DNA from: Clostridiaceae bacterium AF10-41
GTDB taxonomy: Bacteria; Bacillota; Clostridia; Clostridiales; Clostridiaceae
Direction of reading: 5' to 3'
Length of the DNA stretch: 8,019 bases
NCBI GenBank assembly: GCA_027686065.1
Contig: JAQCTH010000109.1
Location: 1-8,019 of the forward strand
Part shown: positions 1-6,732 of the stretch, in pieces
How the letters are laid out: the number at the start of each line of letters is the position of its first letter
Position numbering within the stretch: position 1 is the stretch's first letter
Made by a program: the position numbers and the translations under genes
The notes under the pieces: model-generated
Database searches by the model: none
Seen by the model: the letters and a program-made list of their open reading frames with translations, nothing else
What the model was told of the DNA's origin: nothing

Positions 1-647
1 TTATATATAAATCACCTGTATTTAATTTAAAAAAAATTAATTTAACAGGATTAGTAACTTTAACAAATGAAAGTTTACAAGAAAAATTAAAATACAATAT
101 AGGGCAAAATATATTCACTATAGATTATAATGAAATTGAAAAAGAATTAAAAGAAAATCCATATGTAAAAGAGATAAAAATAACGAAAAAAGGTATAAAT
201 AGTTTAAATATAAATATAAAGGAAAATAAAATAGCTTATTATTTTGAAAGTGAAGGGAAATTAAAGGCAATTAATAATGAGGGAATAATTGTGGAAGAGT
301 TAGATAGCTTAGAAGGCAGAAATTTAATTATGCTTACAGGAGTTGATTTAATAGAAAAGACGGTAGGGGATAAAGTATCTGATAATACTAATTTAAAAAA
401 TGTATTAGAAAAATTTTATCAAATAATAGAGGTAATGCCACAAGAATATATTTTTTCTAAAATAGATGTTGAGGACATAAATAATATAGTATGCTATATA
501 GGAAATGTAAAAATAATAATTGGAGACAGTACTAACTTAGTGGATAAAATGAATTTAGCTCTTAATGCAATTGAACAAGGGGTTATTTCAAAGGGATATA
601 TTGATATTAGCTTTAATGGCCAGCCAGTTATAAAGCAAATTAATTAG
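1..647 (+). CDS. ftsQ: Cell division protein FtsQ/DivIB, 3' portion (5' end outside window)
   Basis: The reading frame is open from the first complete codon at position 3 to the TAG at 645-647, giving about 214 residues. The true start lies upstream of the window. The GTG at 291 is in this frame but is internal, because clear family sequence precedes it. The first ~75 residues fit a POTRA domain of the FtsQ type (SPVFNLKKINLTG, then NIFTIDYNEIEKELKENPYV, then an IKENK strand), followed by the extracellular beta domain. The missing N-terminus should carry the short cytoplasmic tail and single membrane segment. In the family, FtsQ/DivIB is a bitopic divisome protein that works with FtsL and DivIC/FtsB to control septal peptidoglycan synthesis. 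The gene runs into the downstream DUF881 gene with a 15-base gap, as divIB runs into ylxW in B. subtilis. Identification rests on the POTRA pattern plus context; the beta domain is weakly conserved. Confidence 0.88.
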   Translation, partial: IYKSPVFNLKKINLTGLVTLTNESLQEKLKYNIGQNIFTIDYNEIEKELKENPYVKEIKITKKGINSLNINIKENKIAYYFESEGKLKAINNEGIIVEELDSLEGRNLIMLTGVDLIEKTVGDKVSDNTNLKNVLEKFYQIIEVMPQEYIFSKIDVEDINNIVCYIGNVKIIIGDSTNLVDKMNLALNAIEQGVISKGYIDISFNGQPVIKQIN

Positions 648-662
648 TAAAGGGGAAGCTAT

Positions 663-1382
663 ATGAAGAAGATTACATCACAAATATTTGTTGCAATTGT
701 TTGTGCATTTTTGGGATTTTTACTTGCGCATCAATTTAAATTGCTTAATGAGAAAAATAAAGAAAATAAAATAGTTCAAAATTTAGATATAATTGCAGAA
801 ATAGAGGCATTAAAGAAAGAAAAAGAAGAATTTTTAGAGTCTAATAATGTATTATCTGAAAAATTAAAGCAACTAGAAGAAACAGTAGCAAAAGATGGTG
901 CTGTTGAAGGAGAAATAAAAAAGCAACTTGATAATACTAGAATGAATTTAGGGTTAGTGGATGTTAAGGGTCCAGGAGTAGTTATAACTATAACTCAAAA
1001 AACTAATATCTTTGGCTCGAATAATTCAACTACTACTAGAATTATTAGTGAAGAAGAGATAGCTTATATAGTTAATTCTTTAAAATTTGCAAAAGCAGAA
1101 GCAATATCTGTAAATGATTATAGGATTACTCCACAAAGTGGTATTAGGAATTCAGGAAATTGGGTTTGGGTAGGATCAGCTGGAAGAATAGATCCTAATG
1201 ATAAGATAGTAATAAAAGCTATAGGCGATAAGCAAGCGTTAAAAAATGCAGTAACTTTTGTTGGAGTATTAGAGTATCAAGCATTACAAAATTATAATAG
1301 TGAAGTAAAAGAAAGTGACGAGATTATAATAAATAAAACTACTCAGTCTTTAACAAGTGAATTTGTTAAACCTGTAAATTAA
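663..1382 (+). CDS. DUF881 family membrane-anchored protein (YlxW/YlxX-like), first copy
   Basis: This is a 239-residue protein with one N-terminal membrane segment (about residues 7-23) after a short lysine-bearing tail, so most of it should lie outside the membrane. Residues ~27-95 are rich in Glu, Lys and Leu and look like a coiled coil. The rest is the DUF881 domain, with VKGPGVVITI (101-110), VNDYRITPQSGI (150-161) and IKAIGD (184-189). The start ATG has AGGGGA six bases upstream. B. subtilis has two DUF881 genes, ylxW and ylxX, between divIB and sbp; their biochemical function is not established. The position next to ftsQ suggests a link with division or envelope assembly, but that is inference only. 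It is a paralogue of the gene at 1748-2482 and shares its motif order. Confidence 0.9.
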   Translation: MKKITSQIFVAIVCAFLGFLLAHQFKLLNEKNKENKIVQNLDIIAEIEALKKEKEEFLESNNVLSEKLKQLEETVAKDGAVEGEIKKQLDNTRMNLGLVDVKGPGVVITITQKTNIFGSNNSTTTRIISEEEIAYIVNSLKFAKAEAISVNDYRITPQSGIRNSGNWVWVGSAGRIDPNDKIVIKAIGDKQALKNAVTFVGVLEYQALQNYNSEVKESDEIIINKTTQSLTSEFVKPVN

Positions 1383-1396
1383 GGAGGGGGATTTTT

Positions 1397-1747
1397 ATGA
1401 TAGCATTTATTGGGTTATTAGTAGGTGTACTTTTAGGATTATTATTAGATGTAAATATACCAGATACTTTATCTCCCTATATGTCTGTTGCAATTTTGGC
1501 ATGTTTAGATTCTGTTTTTGGTGCGGTTAGAGCATCTTTATCAAAAAATTTTAAATCAGATATATTTATTTCAGGTTTCTTTGGTAATGCGGCATTAGCA
1601 GCAGGCCTTGCATACTTAGGAGATAAGCTTGGAATCCCAATGTATATAGCAGCAGTTATTGTTTTTGGAGGTAGAATATTTGATAACTTTGCAGTTATAA
1701 GAAGATTATTAATTGAAAAGCTAAAATCTCGTGAACGAGGTGAATAA
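1397..1747 (+). CDS. sbp: Small basic protein Sbp (DUF1290), integral membrane protein
   Basis: This is a 116-residue hydrophobic protein with about three membrane segments (residues ~2-18, ~57-77 and ~80-96) and a basic C-terminal tail (RRLLIEKLKSRERGE). The conserved family stretches LDSVFGAVRASL (37-48) and FGGRIFDNFAVIRR (90-103) are present. A very strong GGAGG-type ribosome binding site lies at 1383-1390, directly after the previous stop. In B. subtilis sbp lies downstream of ylxX and upstream of ftsA; its function is unknown. Here it lies between two DUF881 genes instead of after both, and its stop codon directly abuts the next ATG, so translation of the two is probably coupled. Confidence 0.9.
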   Translation: MIAFIGLLVGVLLGLLLDVNIPDTLSPYMSVAILACLDSVFGAVRASLSKNFKSDIFISGFFGNAALAAGLAYLGDKLGIPMYIAAVIVFGGRIFDNFAVIRRLLIEKLKSRERGE

Positions 1748-2482
1748 ATGAAAAATATAAAGTCAACATTTTTTATTTTATCAGCATCAATTGTAACAGG
1801 ATTGCTTATAATAATTGGAATTAATGCAAATAATACTAAGATTAATGTATCTTTAAATGCAGTTGAATATAAAAATGCAGTTGAAGAAAGAAGTAAATTG
1901 TACAAGGAAATAGAAAAAATAAAAAATGAAAACATAGATTATAGATATAAAATAAGTAAATATGAAGGTAATGATCCTGAGAAGAGTAAGAAGTTAGTTG
2001 AAGATATGAAAAAGCAATTAGTTGATTATGGAGCTTTAGGAGGAATCACATCTGTTAAAGGGCCGGGATTAGTAATAAAGATATTAGATGGAGATATAAA
2101 TTATAACTTTGAATCTTATTATGAGATATGGAGAAAGATATTCCATGATTCTGATGCTGCAATGGTTTTAAATGAGTTAAAAAATGCAGGTGCACAGGCT
2201 ATAGCAATAAATGATCATAGAATACTACCTAATACTGGAGTAATATGCTATTCAGCAGCTATAGCATTTGAAGATCAATCAAATGTATCATCTCCATTTT
2301 ATATTTATGCTATAGGGAATCCCGAGGAAATGAAAGCGTCTTTATTAGCAGAAAATAGTTTTATACAAAAATTGCTTTTAAGAAAATTAAAAATAGAAGT
2401 GTCAGAAAAAGATGAAATAGTGATTTCTGCAACAAAACAAAATACAGATGTAAAATATATGGAAGTATATCAGAAAAAATAA
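1748..2482 (+). CDS. DUF881 family membrane-anchored protein (YlxW/YlxX-like), second copy
   Basis: This is a 244-residue protein with an N-terminal membrane segment (about residues 7-25), a charged helical stretch likely to form a coiled coil (~40-92), and a DUF881 domain with VKGPGLVIKI (103-112), AINDHRILPNTGV (153-165) and YAIGNPEEM (187-195). The start ATG follows the sbp stop without a spacer. Its ribosome binding site (GAGGTGA, about 1737-1743) lies inside the end of sbp. The middle of the domain differs from the first copy: it has a DINYNFESYYEIW segment (116-128) where the first copy has a Ser/Thr/Asn-rich loop. The two are therefore diverged paralogues and not a recent duplication. 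Function is not known. Confidence 0.88.
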   Translation: MKNIKSTFFILSASIVTGLLIIIGINANNTKINVSLNAVEYKNAVEERSKLYKEIEKIKNENIDYRYKISKYEGNDPEKSKKLVEDMKKQLVDYGALGGITSVKGPGLVIKILDGDINYNFESYYEIWRKIFHDSDAAMVLNELKNAGAQAIAINDHRILPNTGVICYSAAIAFEDQSNVSSPFYIYAIGNPEEMKASLLAENSFIQKLLLRKLKIEVSEKDEIVISATKQNTDVKYMEVYQKK

Positions 2483-2566
2483 AATTTTATTAAAAAATAT
2501 TTTAAAGATGAAGGAATTTAGGTTTTTTTGAAGAATATTTACAGTGTATATGTTAATAGCTTCTTT

Positions 2567-2572
2567 AGGAGG
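2567..2572 (+). promoter_or_regulatory. Ribosome binding site that fixes the yggS start at a TTG codon
   Basis: A perfect AGGAGG sits seven bases before the TTG at 2580. No comparable site precedes the in-frame GTG at 2544 or ATG at 2550. In the longer reading this AGGAGG would be coding sequence. Confidence 0.8.
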
Positions 2573-2579
2573 AAAAGAC

Positions 2580-3257
2580 TTGGTTATAGAAGAAAATATA
2601 AATAAAATAAAAGAAAATTTATCAAGAGATGTCATATTAGTAGCAGTTTCAAAGACTAAGCCTATAGAAGATATAGAACTTGCATATAAGGCTGGACAAA
2701 GAGATTTTGGCGAAAATAAAGTACAAGAACTTATTGAAAAAGAAGAAATTCTTCAAAAAGATATAAGATGGCATTTTATAGGTAGTTTGCAAACTAATAA
2801 AGTTAAGTATTTGGTGGGTAAAGTCTATTTAATACATTCATTATCTAGCATTAAACTCTTAAAAAAGATAGAAAGTGAATTTTCAAAGGAAAATTCTATA
2901 GCTAATCTTTTAATACAAATAAATATAGGAAAAGAAGAAAATAAAAGTGGGATTTTTGAGGAAGAATTAGATGGCTTAATAAATGAAATAGAACTATGTA
3001 ATAATTGTAAAGTTAAAGGATTAATGGCCATAATTCCAAAAGGAAATGATACTGAAAATAGATATTATTTTAAAAAAATGAAAGATATATATGATACTTT
3101 AAGCAAAAAGTCATATAAAAATATTTCAATGGAAATTTTATCTATGGGTATGACTAATGATTATAAAATAGCTATTGAAGAAGGCTCTAATTTAATAAGA
3201 ATTGGTGAAGGAATATTTGGTAAAAGAAATATATTAGGAGGATTAAAGAATGGGTAA
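2580..3257 (+). CDS. yggS: YggS/YlmE family pyridoxal phosphate-binding protein (PLPBP)
   Basis: Read from the TTG at 2580 this is a 225-residue protein, a normal length for the family, starting MVIEENINKIKENL. A frame extended to GTG 2544 would add 12 residues (MYMLIASLGGKD) that match nothing in the family and would translate through the AGGAGG. Diagnostic motifs are VAVSKTKP with the expected PLP lysine K25, RDFGENKVQEL, WHFIGSLQTNK, and the C-terminal LSMGMTNDYKIAIEEGSNLIRIGEGIFG. Family members are single-domain alanine-racemase-fold proteins of the cytoplasm that bind PLP and affect vitamin B6 and amino acid homeostasis; no catalytic reaction is firmly assigned. The gene corresponds to ylmE in B. 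subtilis, just before sepF. It is separated from the upstream gene by 97 bases with only a weak promoter-like sequence (TTGAAG at 2528, GTTAAT at 2552, 18-bp spacing). It overlaps sepF by 8 bases. Confidence 0.93.
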   Translation: MVIEENINKIKENLSRDVILVAVSKTKPIEDIELAYKAGQRDFGENKVQELIEKEEILQKDIRWHFIGSLQTNKVKYLVGKVYLIHSLSSIKLLKKIESEFSKENSIANLLIQINIGKEENKSGIFEEELDGLINEIELCNNCKVKGLMAIIPKGNDTENRYYFKKMKDIYDTLSKKSYKNISMEILSMGMTNDYKIAIEEGSNLIRIGEGIFGKRNILGGLKNG

Positions 3258-3699
3258 TATGTTTGGAAAATTTAAAGAAATAATTGGACTTGGTGAATAT
3301 GAGGATGATTTAGAAGATTTAGAAGATACAGAACTTGAAGAAGAAATGCAAGAAGAAATTGAACCAATTATATCAAAACAAAAAGGAAATAAAGTAGTAA
3401 ATATTCATACTGCATCCACAGCAAAGGTAATGGTAACAAAGCCAAATAGCTATGATGATGCAAGAGAAATTGCTGATGCTATAAAAGCAAGAAAAATAGT
3501 TTTAGTTAATGCAACTACTTTAGAAACAAAGGTAGCACAAAGACTAGTAGATTTTATAAGTGGATCTTGTTATGTTTTAGGTGCTACATTACAAGAAATA
3601 GAGCAAAGAGTTTACTTATTATCACCTTCTAATGTGGAAGTTACAAATGAATTAAAAAATGAACTTAGCTCAAAAGCATTATTCAATTGGAATAAATAA
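3250..3699 (+). CDS. sepF: Cell division protein SepF, FtsZ membrane anchor
   Basis: This 149-residue protein has the three-part SepF layout. An amphipathic N-terminal helix (MGNMFGKFKEIIGLG, 1-15) serves for membrane binding. A strongly acidic linker (~17-40, runs of Asp and Glu) follows. The C-terminal DUF552 domain (~48-138) contains VMVTKPNSYDDAREIADAI, KIVLVNATTLE, and RLVDFISGSCYVLGATLQEI. In the family, SepF polymerises into rings and tethers FtsZ to the membrane, overlapping in role with FtsA. The ATG at 3250 lies inside the end of yggS, eight bases after an AGGAGG (3236-3241), so the two are probably translationally coupled. B. subtilis has ylmG next; here no such gene follows before ylmH. 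Confidence 0.94.
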   Translation: MGNMFGKFKEIIGLGEYEDDLEDLEDTELEEEMQEEIEPIISKQKGNKVVNIHTASTAKVMVTKPNSYDDAREIADAIKARKIVLVNATTLETKVAQRLVDFISGSCYVLGATLQEIEQRVYLLSPSNVEVTNELKNELSSKALFNWNK

Positions 3700-3767
3700 T
3701 CAATAAAACATAATGTTTATTAATAGTTTATAAGTAATATTTTAATTAACAATAGGATGTAGATTTA

Positions 3768-4538
3768 ATGTTAAAAAAAGAAACTGTAATAAAAAGCTTC
3801 AGTGAAGAAGATATAAACGAAGTTTTAAAAATATATGAAAAATATAAATTAGCTTATGAAAAAGATATACCGATGTTTACAAATAACTTTCATTCACCAA
3901 ATATATGGAGTTTTTTTCAAAAAAACTGTAATAATAGTAATTTTGTAGTTGAAACAAATGGGCTTTTTGAAGAATCCGAAAGAAGAATAATTGCTTTTAA
4001 TAATTATTATAAAGCCAATTATCCTATTAAAATTTTAAGAATAAGTAATAAATCTAATTTTTCAAATTTGAAACATAAAGATTATTTAGGATCGATATTG
4101 TCATTGGGAATTCAGCGTGATAAATTAGGAGACATAATAGTTAAAGAAGATAAAGCATATATTCCTGTATTAGAAGATATAAGTGATTTTATATTGAATA
4201 ATTTATCACATATTGGAAAGTCTCCAATTGAAATAAAAGTGATAGAAGATAATAATGAATTGCCCTCTGCTCAGTTTGAAGAAATACTTATAAATGTATC
4301 TTCATTAAGAGCAGATAGTGTTATAGCAAAAATTTCAAATGTATCAAGATCAAAAGCAATTGAGATTATAGAAAGTGGCAAAGTGTTAATAGATTATGTC
4401 AAAGCTAGAGATAAGAGTCAAGAAATTTCAAAAGATACTAGAGTTACAATTAGAGGAATTGGAAAGTTTATAATTGGAGAAATAATTGGCGAAACTAGAA
4501 GTGGAAAGCAGAGAATTATAGTGAAAAAATATATATAA
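3768..4538 (+). CDS. ylmH: YlmH family S4-domain RNA-binding protein
   Basis: This 256-residue cytoplasmic protein has a C-terminal S4 RNA-binding domain (about residues 180-240: SLRADSVIAKISNVSRSKAIEIIESGKVLID). Its N-terminal region has the YlmH-type segment HKDYLGSILSLGIQRDKLGD (103-122). The family's usual length is about 255-265, so it is complete. The start ATG has AGGATG about eight bases upstream. It lies between sepF and divIVA, as in B. subtilis and many Gram-positives. As I recall, B. subtilis YlmH binds the large ribosomal subunit and can take part in ribosome-associated quality control; I transfer that role by family only. The 68-base gap before it carries no clear promoter or terminator, so it is probably read through from sepF. 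Confidence 0.9.
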   Translation: MLKKETVIKSFSEEDINEVLKIYEKYKLAYEKDIPMFTNNFHSPNIWSFFQKNCNNSNFVVETNGLFEESERRIIAFNNYYKANYPIKILRISNKSNFSNLKHKDYLGSILSLGIQRDKLGDIIVKEDKAYIPVLEDISDFILNNLSHIGKSPIEIKVIEDNNELPSAQFEEILINVSSLRADSVIAKISNVSRSKAIEIIESGKVLIDYVKARDKSQEISKDTRVTIRGIGKFIIGEIIGETRSGKQRIIVKKYI

Positions 4539-4543
4539 TGTGT

Positions 4544-4550
4544 AGAGGTG
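4544..4550 (+). promoter_or_regulatory. Ribosome binding site that fixes the divIVA start
   Basis: AGAGGTG is five bases before the ATG at 4556. It lies downstream of the other in-frame ATG at 4538, which overlaps the ylmH stop and would add six residues (MCRGDF) encoded by this same site. Confidence 0.8.
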
Positions 4551-4555
4551 ATTTT

Positions 4556-5146
4556 ATGAAACTTACTCCAATGGACATAAGTAATAAAGAATTCAAAAAG
4601 GGGTTTAGAGGATACAGTAGTGATGAAGTTGATGAATTTATCAATGAAATTATAGAAAACTATGAAGAGCTTTATAAAGAGAACTCAAGATTAAAAGAAA
4701 ATTTATCAAGAGTTAATGAGAAATTAGAACATTATTCGAAAATAGAAAATACAATTCAAAACACATTGTTATTAGCTCAGAATGCAGCCGAACAAGCAAG
4801 AGAGTCATCACAAAAAGAAGCAGAAATAATTCTGAAAAATGCGAATGATTCTGCTAAGAAAATTTTAGACAAGGCTCACAATGATGTGGTTTCTATAAAT
4901 GATGAATATGAGAAGGTAAAGCAAGAGTTTATAAAGTTTAGAGCTAAATTTAGAAACTTTATGAATGCACAGACGGAAACATTTGATGAATTAGAAAAAG
5001 ACTTAACTAAGAATTATAATATATCAGAACCATTAGAAGAGGCAGCAGTTGATAGTATTGAATTATCTAGTAAGAACATAGAAGAAATAGAGGAAGTTTA
5101 TACTGAGGATATGGACGAAATAAAAAGCTTCTTTGCAAAGAACTAA
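4556..5146 (+). CDS. divIVA: Septum/pole scaffold protein DivIVA
   Basis: From the ATG at 4556 this gives 196 residues starting MKLTPMDISNKEFKKGFRGY. This start places the membrane-inserting Phe and Arg of the lipid-binding domain at F17 and R18, the same numbers as in B. subtilis DivIVA, which supports it over the ATG at 4538. The N-terminal lipid-binding domain (1-~55, with GYSSDEVDEFI) is followed by a long coiled coil (~35-150) and an acidic tail ending in IKSFFAKN. DivIVA binds negatively curved membrane at septa and poles and recruits partner proteins. Its place after ylmH is conserved. The gene is followed within a few bases by a Rho-independent terminator, so it closes its transcription unit. 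Confidence 0.94.
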   Translation: MKLTPMDISNKEFKKGFRGYSSDEVDEFINEIIENYEELYKENSRLKENLSRVNEKLEHYSKIENTIQNTLLLAQNAAEQARESSQKEAEIILKNANDSAKKILDKAHNDVVSINDEYEKVKQEFIKFRAKFRNFMNAQTETFDELEKDLTKNYNISEPLEEAAVDSIELSSKNIEEIEEVYTEDMDEIKSFFAKN

Positions 5147-5151
5147 TACAT

Positions 5152-5176
5152 AAAATCCGTTTAATACGGATTTTTT
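5152..5176 (+). terminator. Rho-independent terminator after divIVA
   Basis: A 9-bp perfect stem (AAAATCCGT / ACGGATTTT, 5152-5160 with 5166-5174) has a 5-base loop (TTAAT). It runs into a T-rich stretch (to about 5183) and begins five bases after the divIVA stop. Confidence 0.88.
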
Positions 5177-5191
5177 ATTTTCTTTTTACTA

Positions 5192-5220
5192 TTGAGTGTA
5201 AGGTTCTTATGTATTATAAT
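5192..5220 (+). promoter_or_regulatory. SigA-type promoter of the rluD-pyrR-methyltransferase unit
   Basis: TTGAGT (5192-5197) and a perfect TATAAT (5215-5220) are separated by exactly 17 bases. The site lies between the divIVA terminator and the rluD start, as expected for a new transcription unit. The start of transcription would fall near 5227, giving a leader of only about 30 bases, too short for a riboswitch or attenuator. Confidence 0.75.
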
Positions 5221-5257
5221 GTGTAAAGAATTATAAGGAAAATGGAGAACAATATTA

Positions 5258-6169
5258 ATGGACGAATTAGTATTTAAAATAAAGGAAGAAGACATTGGAG
5301 TTAGAATAGATAAGTATTTAGTTAACACTATAGATGGAAAATCTAGATCTTTTATACAAGGATTAATAGATTCTAATGTAGTTATAGTCAATGATAAAGA
5401 AATCAAGAGTAACTACAAACTAAGAAATGGTGACGTAGTAATAGTAAGTATGCCAGCTCCAATTGATCTTGATGTAGAAGCAGAAGATATAGAACTTAAT
5501 ATAGTTTATGAGGATGAAGATGTAATAGTACTAAATAAATCACAAGGAATGGTTGTACATCCTGCCCCAGGTAATTATAATGGAACATTAGTAAATGCAC
5601 TGCTGTTTCACTGTAAAGATTTATCAGGAATAAATGGTATTATAAGACCTGGAATAGTCCATAGAATAGATAAAGATACATCTGGGATATTAGTAATAGC
5701 TAAAAATGATGAAGCTCATAATAGTTTAGCACAACAATTTAAAGAACATACTATAAAGAGAGAGTATTATGCATTAGTTGAAGGTAAATTTAGTAAATCT
5801 GAAGGAACTGTTGATAAACCTATAGGAAGAAATAAGAAAGATAGATTAAAGATGGCTATAGTTGAAGATGGAAAAAGAGCCGTAACCCATTATGAAGTCT
5901 TAGAGCAATATAATAATGGAACAGCCTTAGTAAAATGTAGGTTAGAAACAGGAAGAACACATCAAATTAGAGTTCACATGTCTTCAATTGGTCATCCTTT
6001 AGTTGGAGATCCTATTTATGGCAATAAAAAGCAAAAATTTAAATTACAAGGTCAAGTATTACATGCAAAAACTTTAGGATTTATTCATCCAAGAACTAAG
6101 GAATATATGGAATTTGATTCAGATTTACCCCAATATTATTTAGAATTATTAGAAAATATAAGAAAATAG
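5258..6169 (+). CDS. rluD: RluD/YlyB-type 23S rRNA pseudouridine synthase
   Basis: This 303-residue protein has the RluA-family layout. The N-terminal S4 domain (~13-65: VRIDKYLVNTIDGKSRSFIQGLIDSNVVIVN) is followed by the catalytic domain. Motifs are VLNKSQGMVVHPAPGN (91-106), RPGIVHRIDKDTSGILV (130-146) with the expected catalytic aspartate D138, and RLETGRTHQIRVHM (228-241). The family turns specific uridines of large-subunit rRNA into pseudouridine in the cytoplasm; E. coli RluD acts on helix 69. The S4 domain and length favour the RluD/YlyB group over RluA or RluC, but the exact target positions are inferred. A GGAG at 5244-5247 lies about ten bases before the ATG. The gene precedes pyrR as ylyB does in B. 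subtilis, but the lspA that usually comes before it is absent. Confidence 0.92.
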   Translation: MDELVFKIKEEDIGVRIDKYLVNTIDGKSRSFIQGLIDSNVVIVNDKEIKSNYKLRNGDVVIVSMPAPIDLDVEAEDIELNIVYEDEDVIVLNKSQGMVVHPAPGNYNGTLVNALLFHCKDLSGINGIIRPGIVHRIDKDTSGILVIAKNDEAHNSLAQQFKEHTIKREYYALVEGKFSKSEGTVDKPIGRNKKDRLKMAIVEDGKRAVTHYEVLEQYNNGTALVKCRLETGRTHQIRVHMSSIGHPLVGDPIYGNKKQKFKLQGQVLHAKTLGFIHPRTKEYMEFDSDLPQYYLELLENIRK

Positions 6170-6181
6170 AGGTGGATTTAA

Positions 6182-6721
<540 letters not shown>

Positions 6722-6732
6722 AGGAGAATAGT

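Noticed and set aside
291..647. Separate 118-residue gene starting at GTG 291
   Set aside because: The frame is open from the window start and the upstream residues form an FtsQ POTRA domain, so 291 is an internal Val codon of ftsQ.
1477..1935. 152-codon open frame on the - strand across sbp and the second DUF881 gene
   Set aside because: It lies opposite two well-supported genes, has low-complexity Ile/Leu/Phe/Ser content, and spans their junction; a shadow of AT-rich coding DNA.
2483..2560. Promoter (TTGAAG, N18, GTTAAT) ahead of yggS
   Set aside because: Each box matches only four of six consensus bases and such matches are common here; too weak to list as a feature, though the 97-base gap makes some control element possible.
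3702..3721. Inverted repeat AATAAA(A)CAT/ATGTTTATT after sepF as a terminator
   Set aside because: All but one pair is A-T, it needs a bulge and a tiny loop, and no T-tract follows; sepF and ylmH are probably co-transcribed.
5227..5257. PyrR-binding attenuator or riboswitch in the rluD leader
   Set aside because: The leader is about 30 bases with no stem-loop and no match to the conserved PyrR binding loop.
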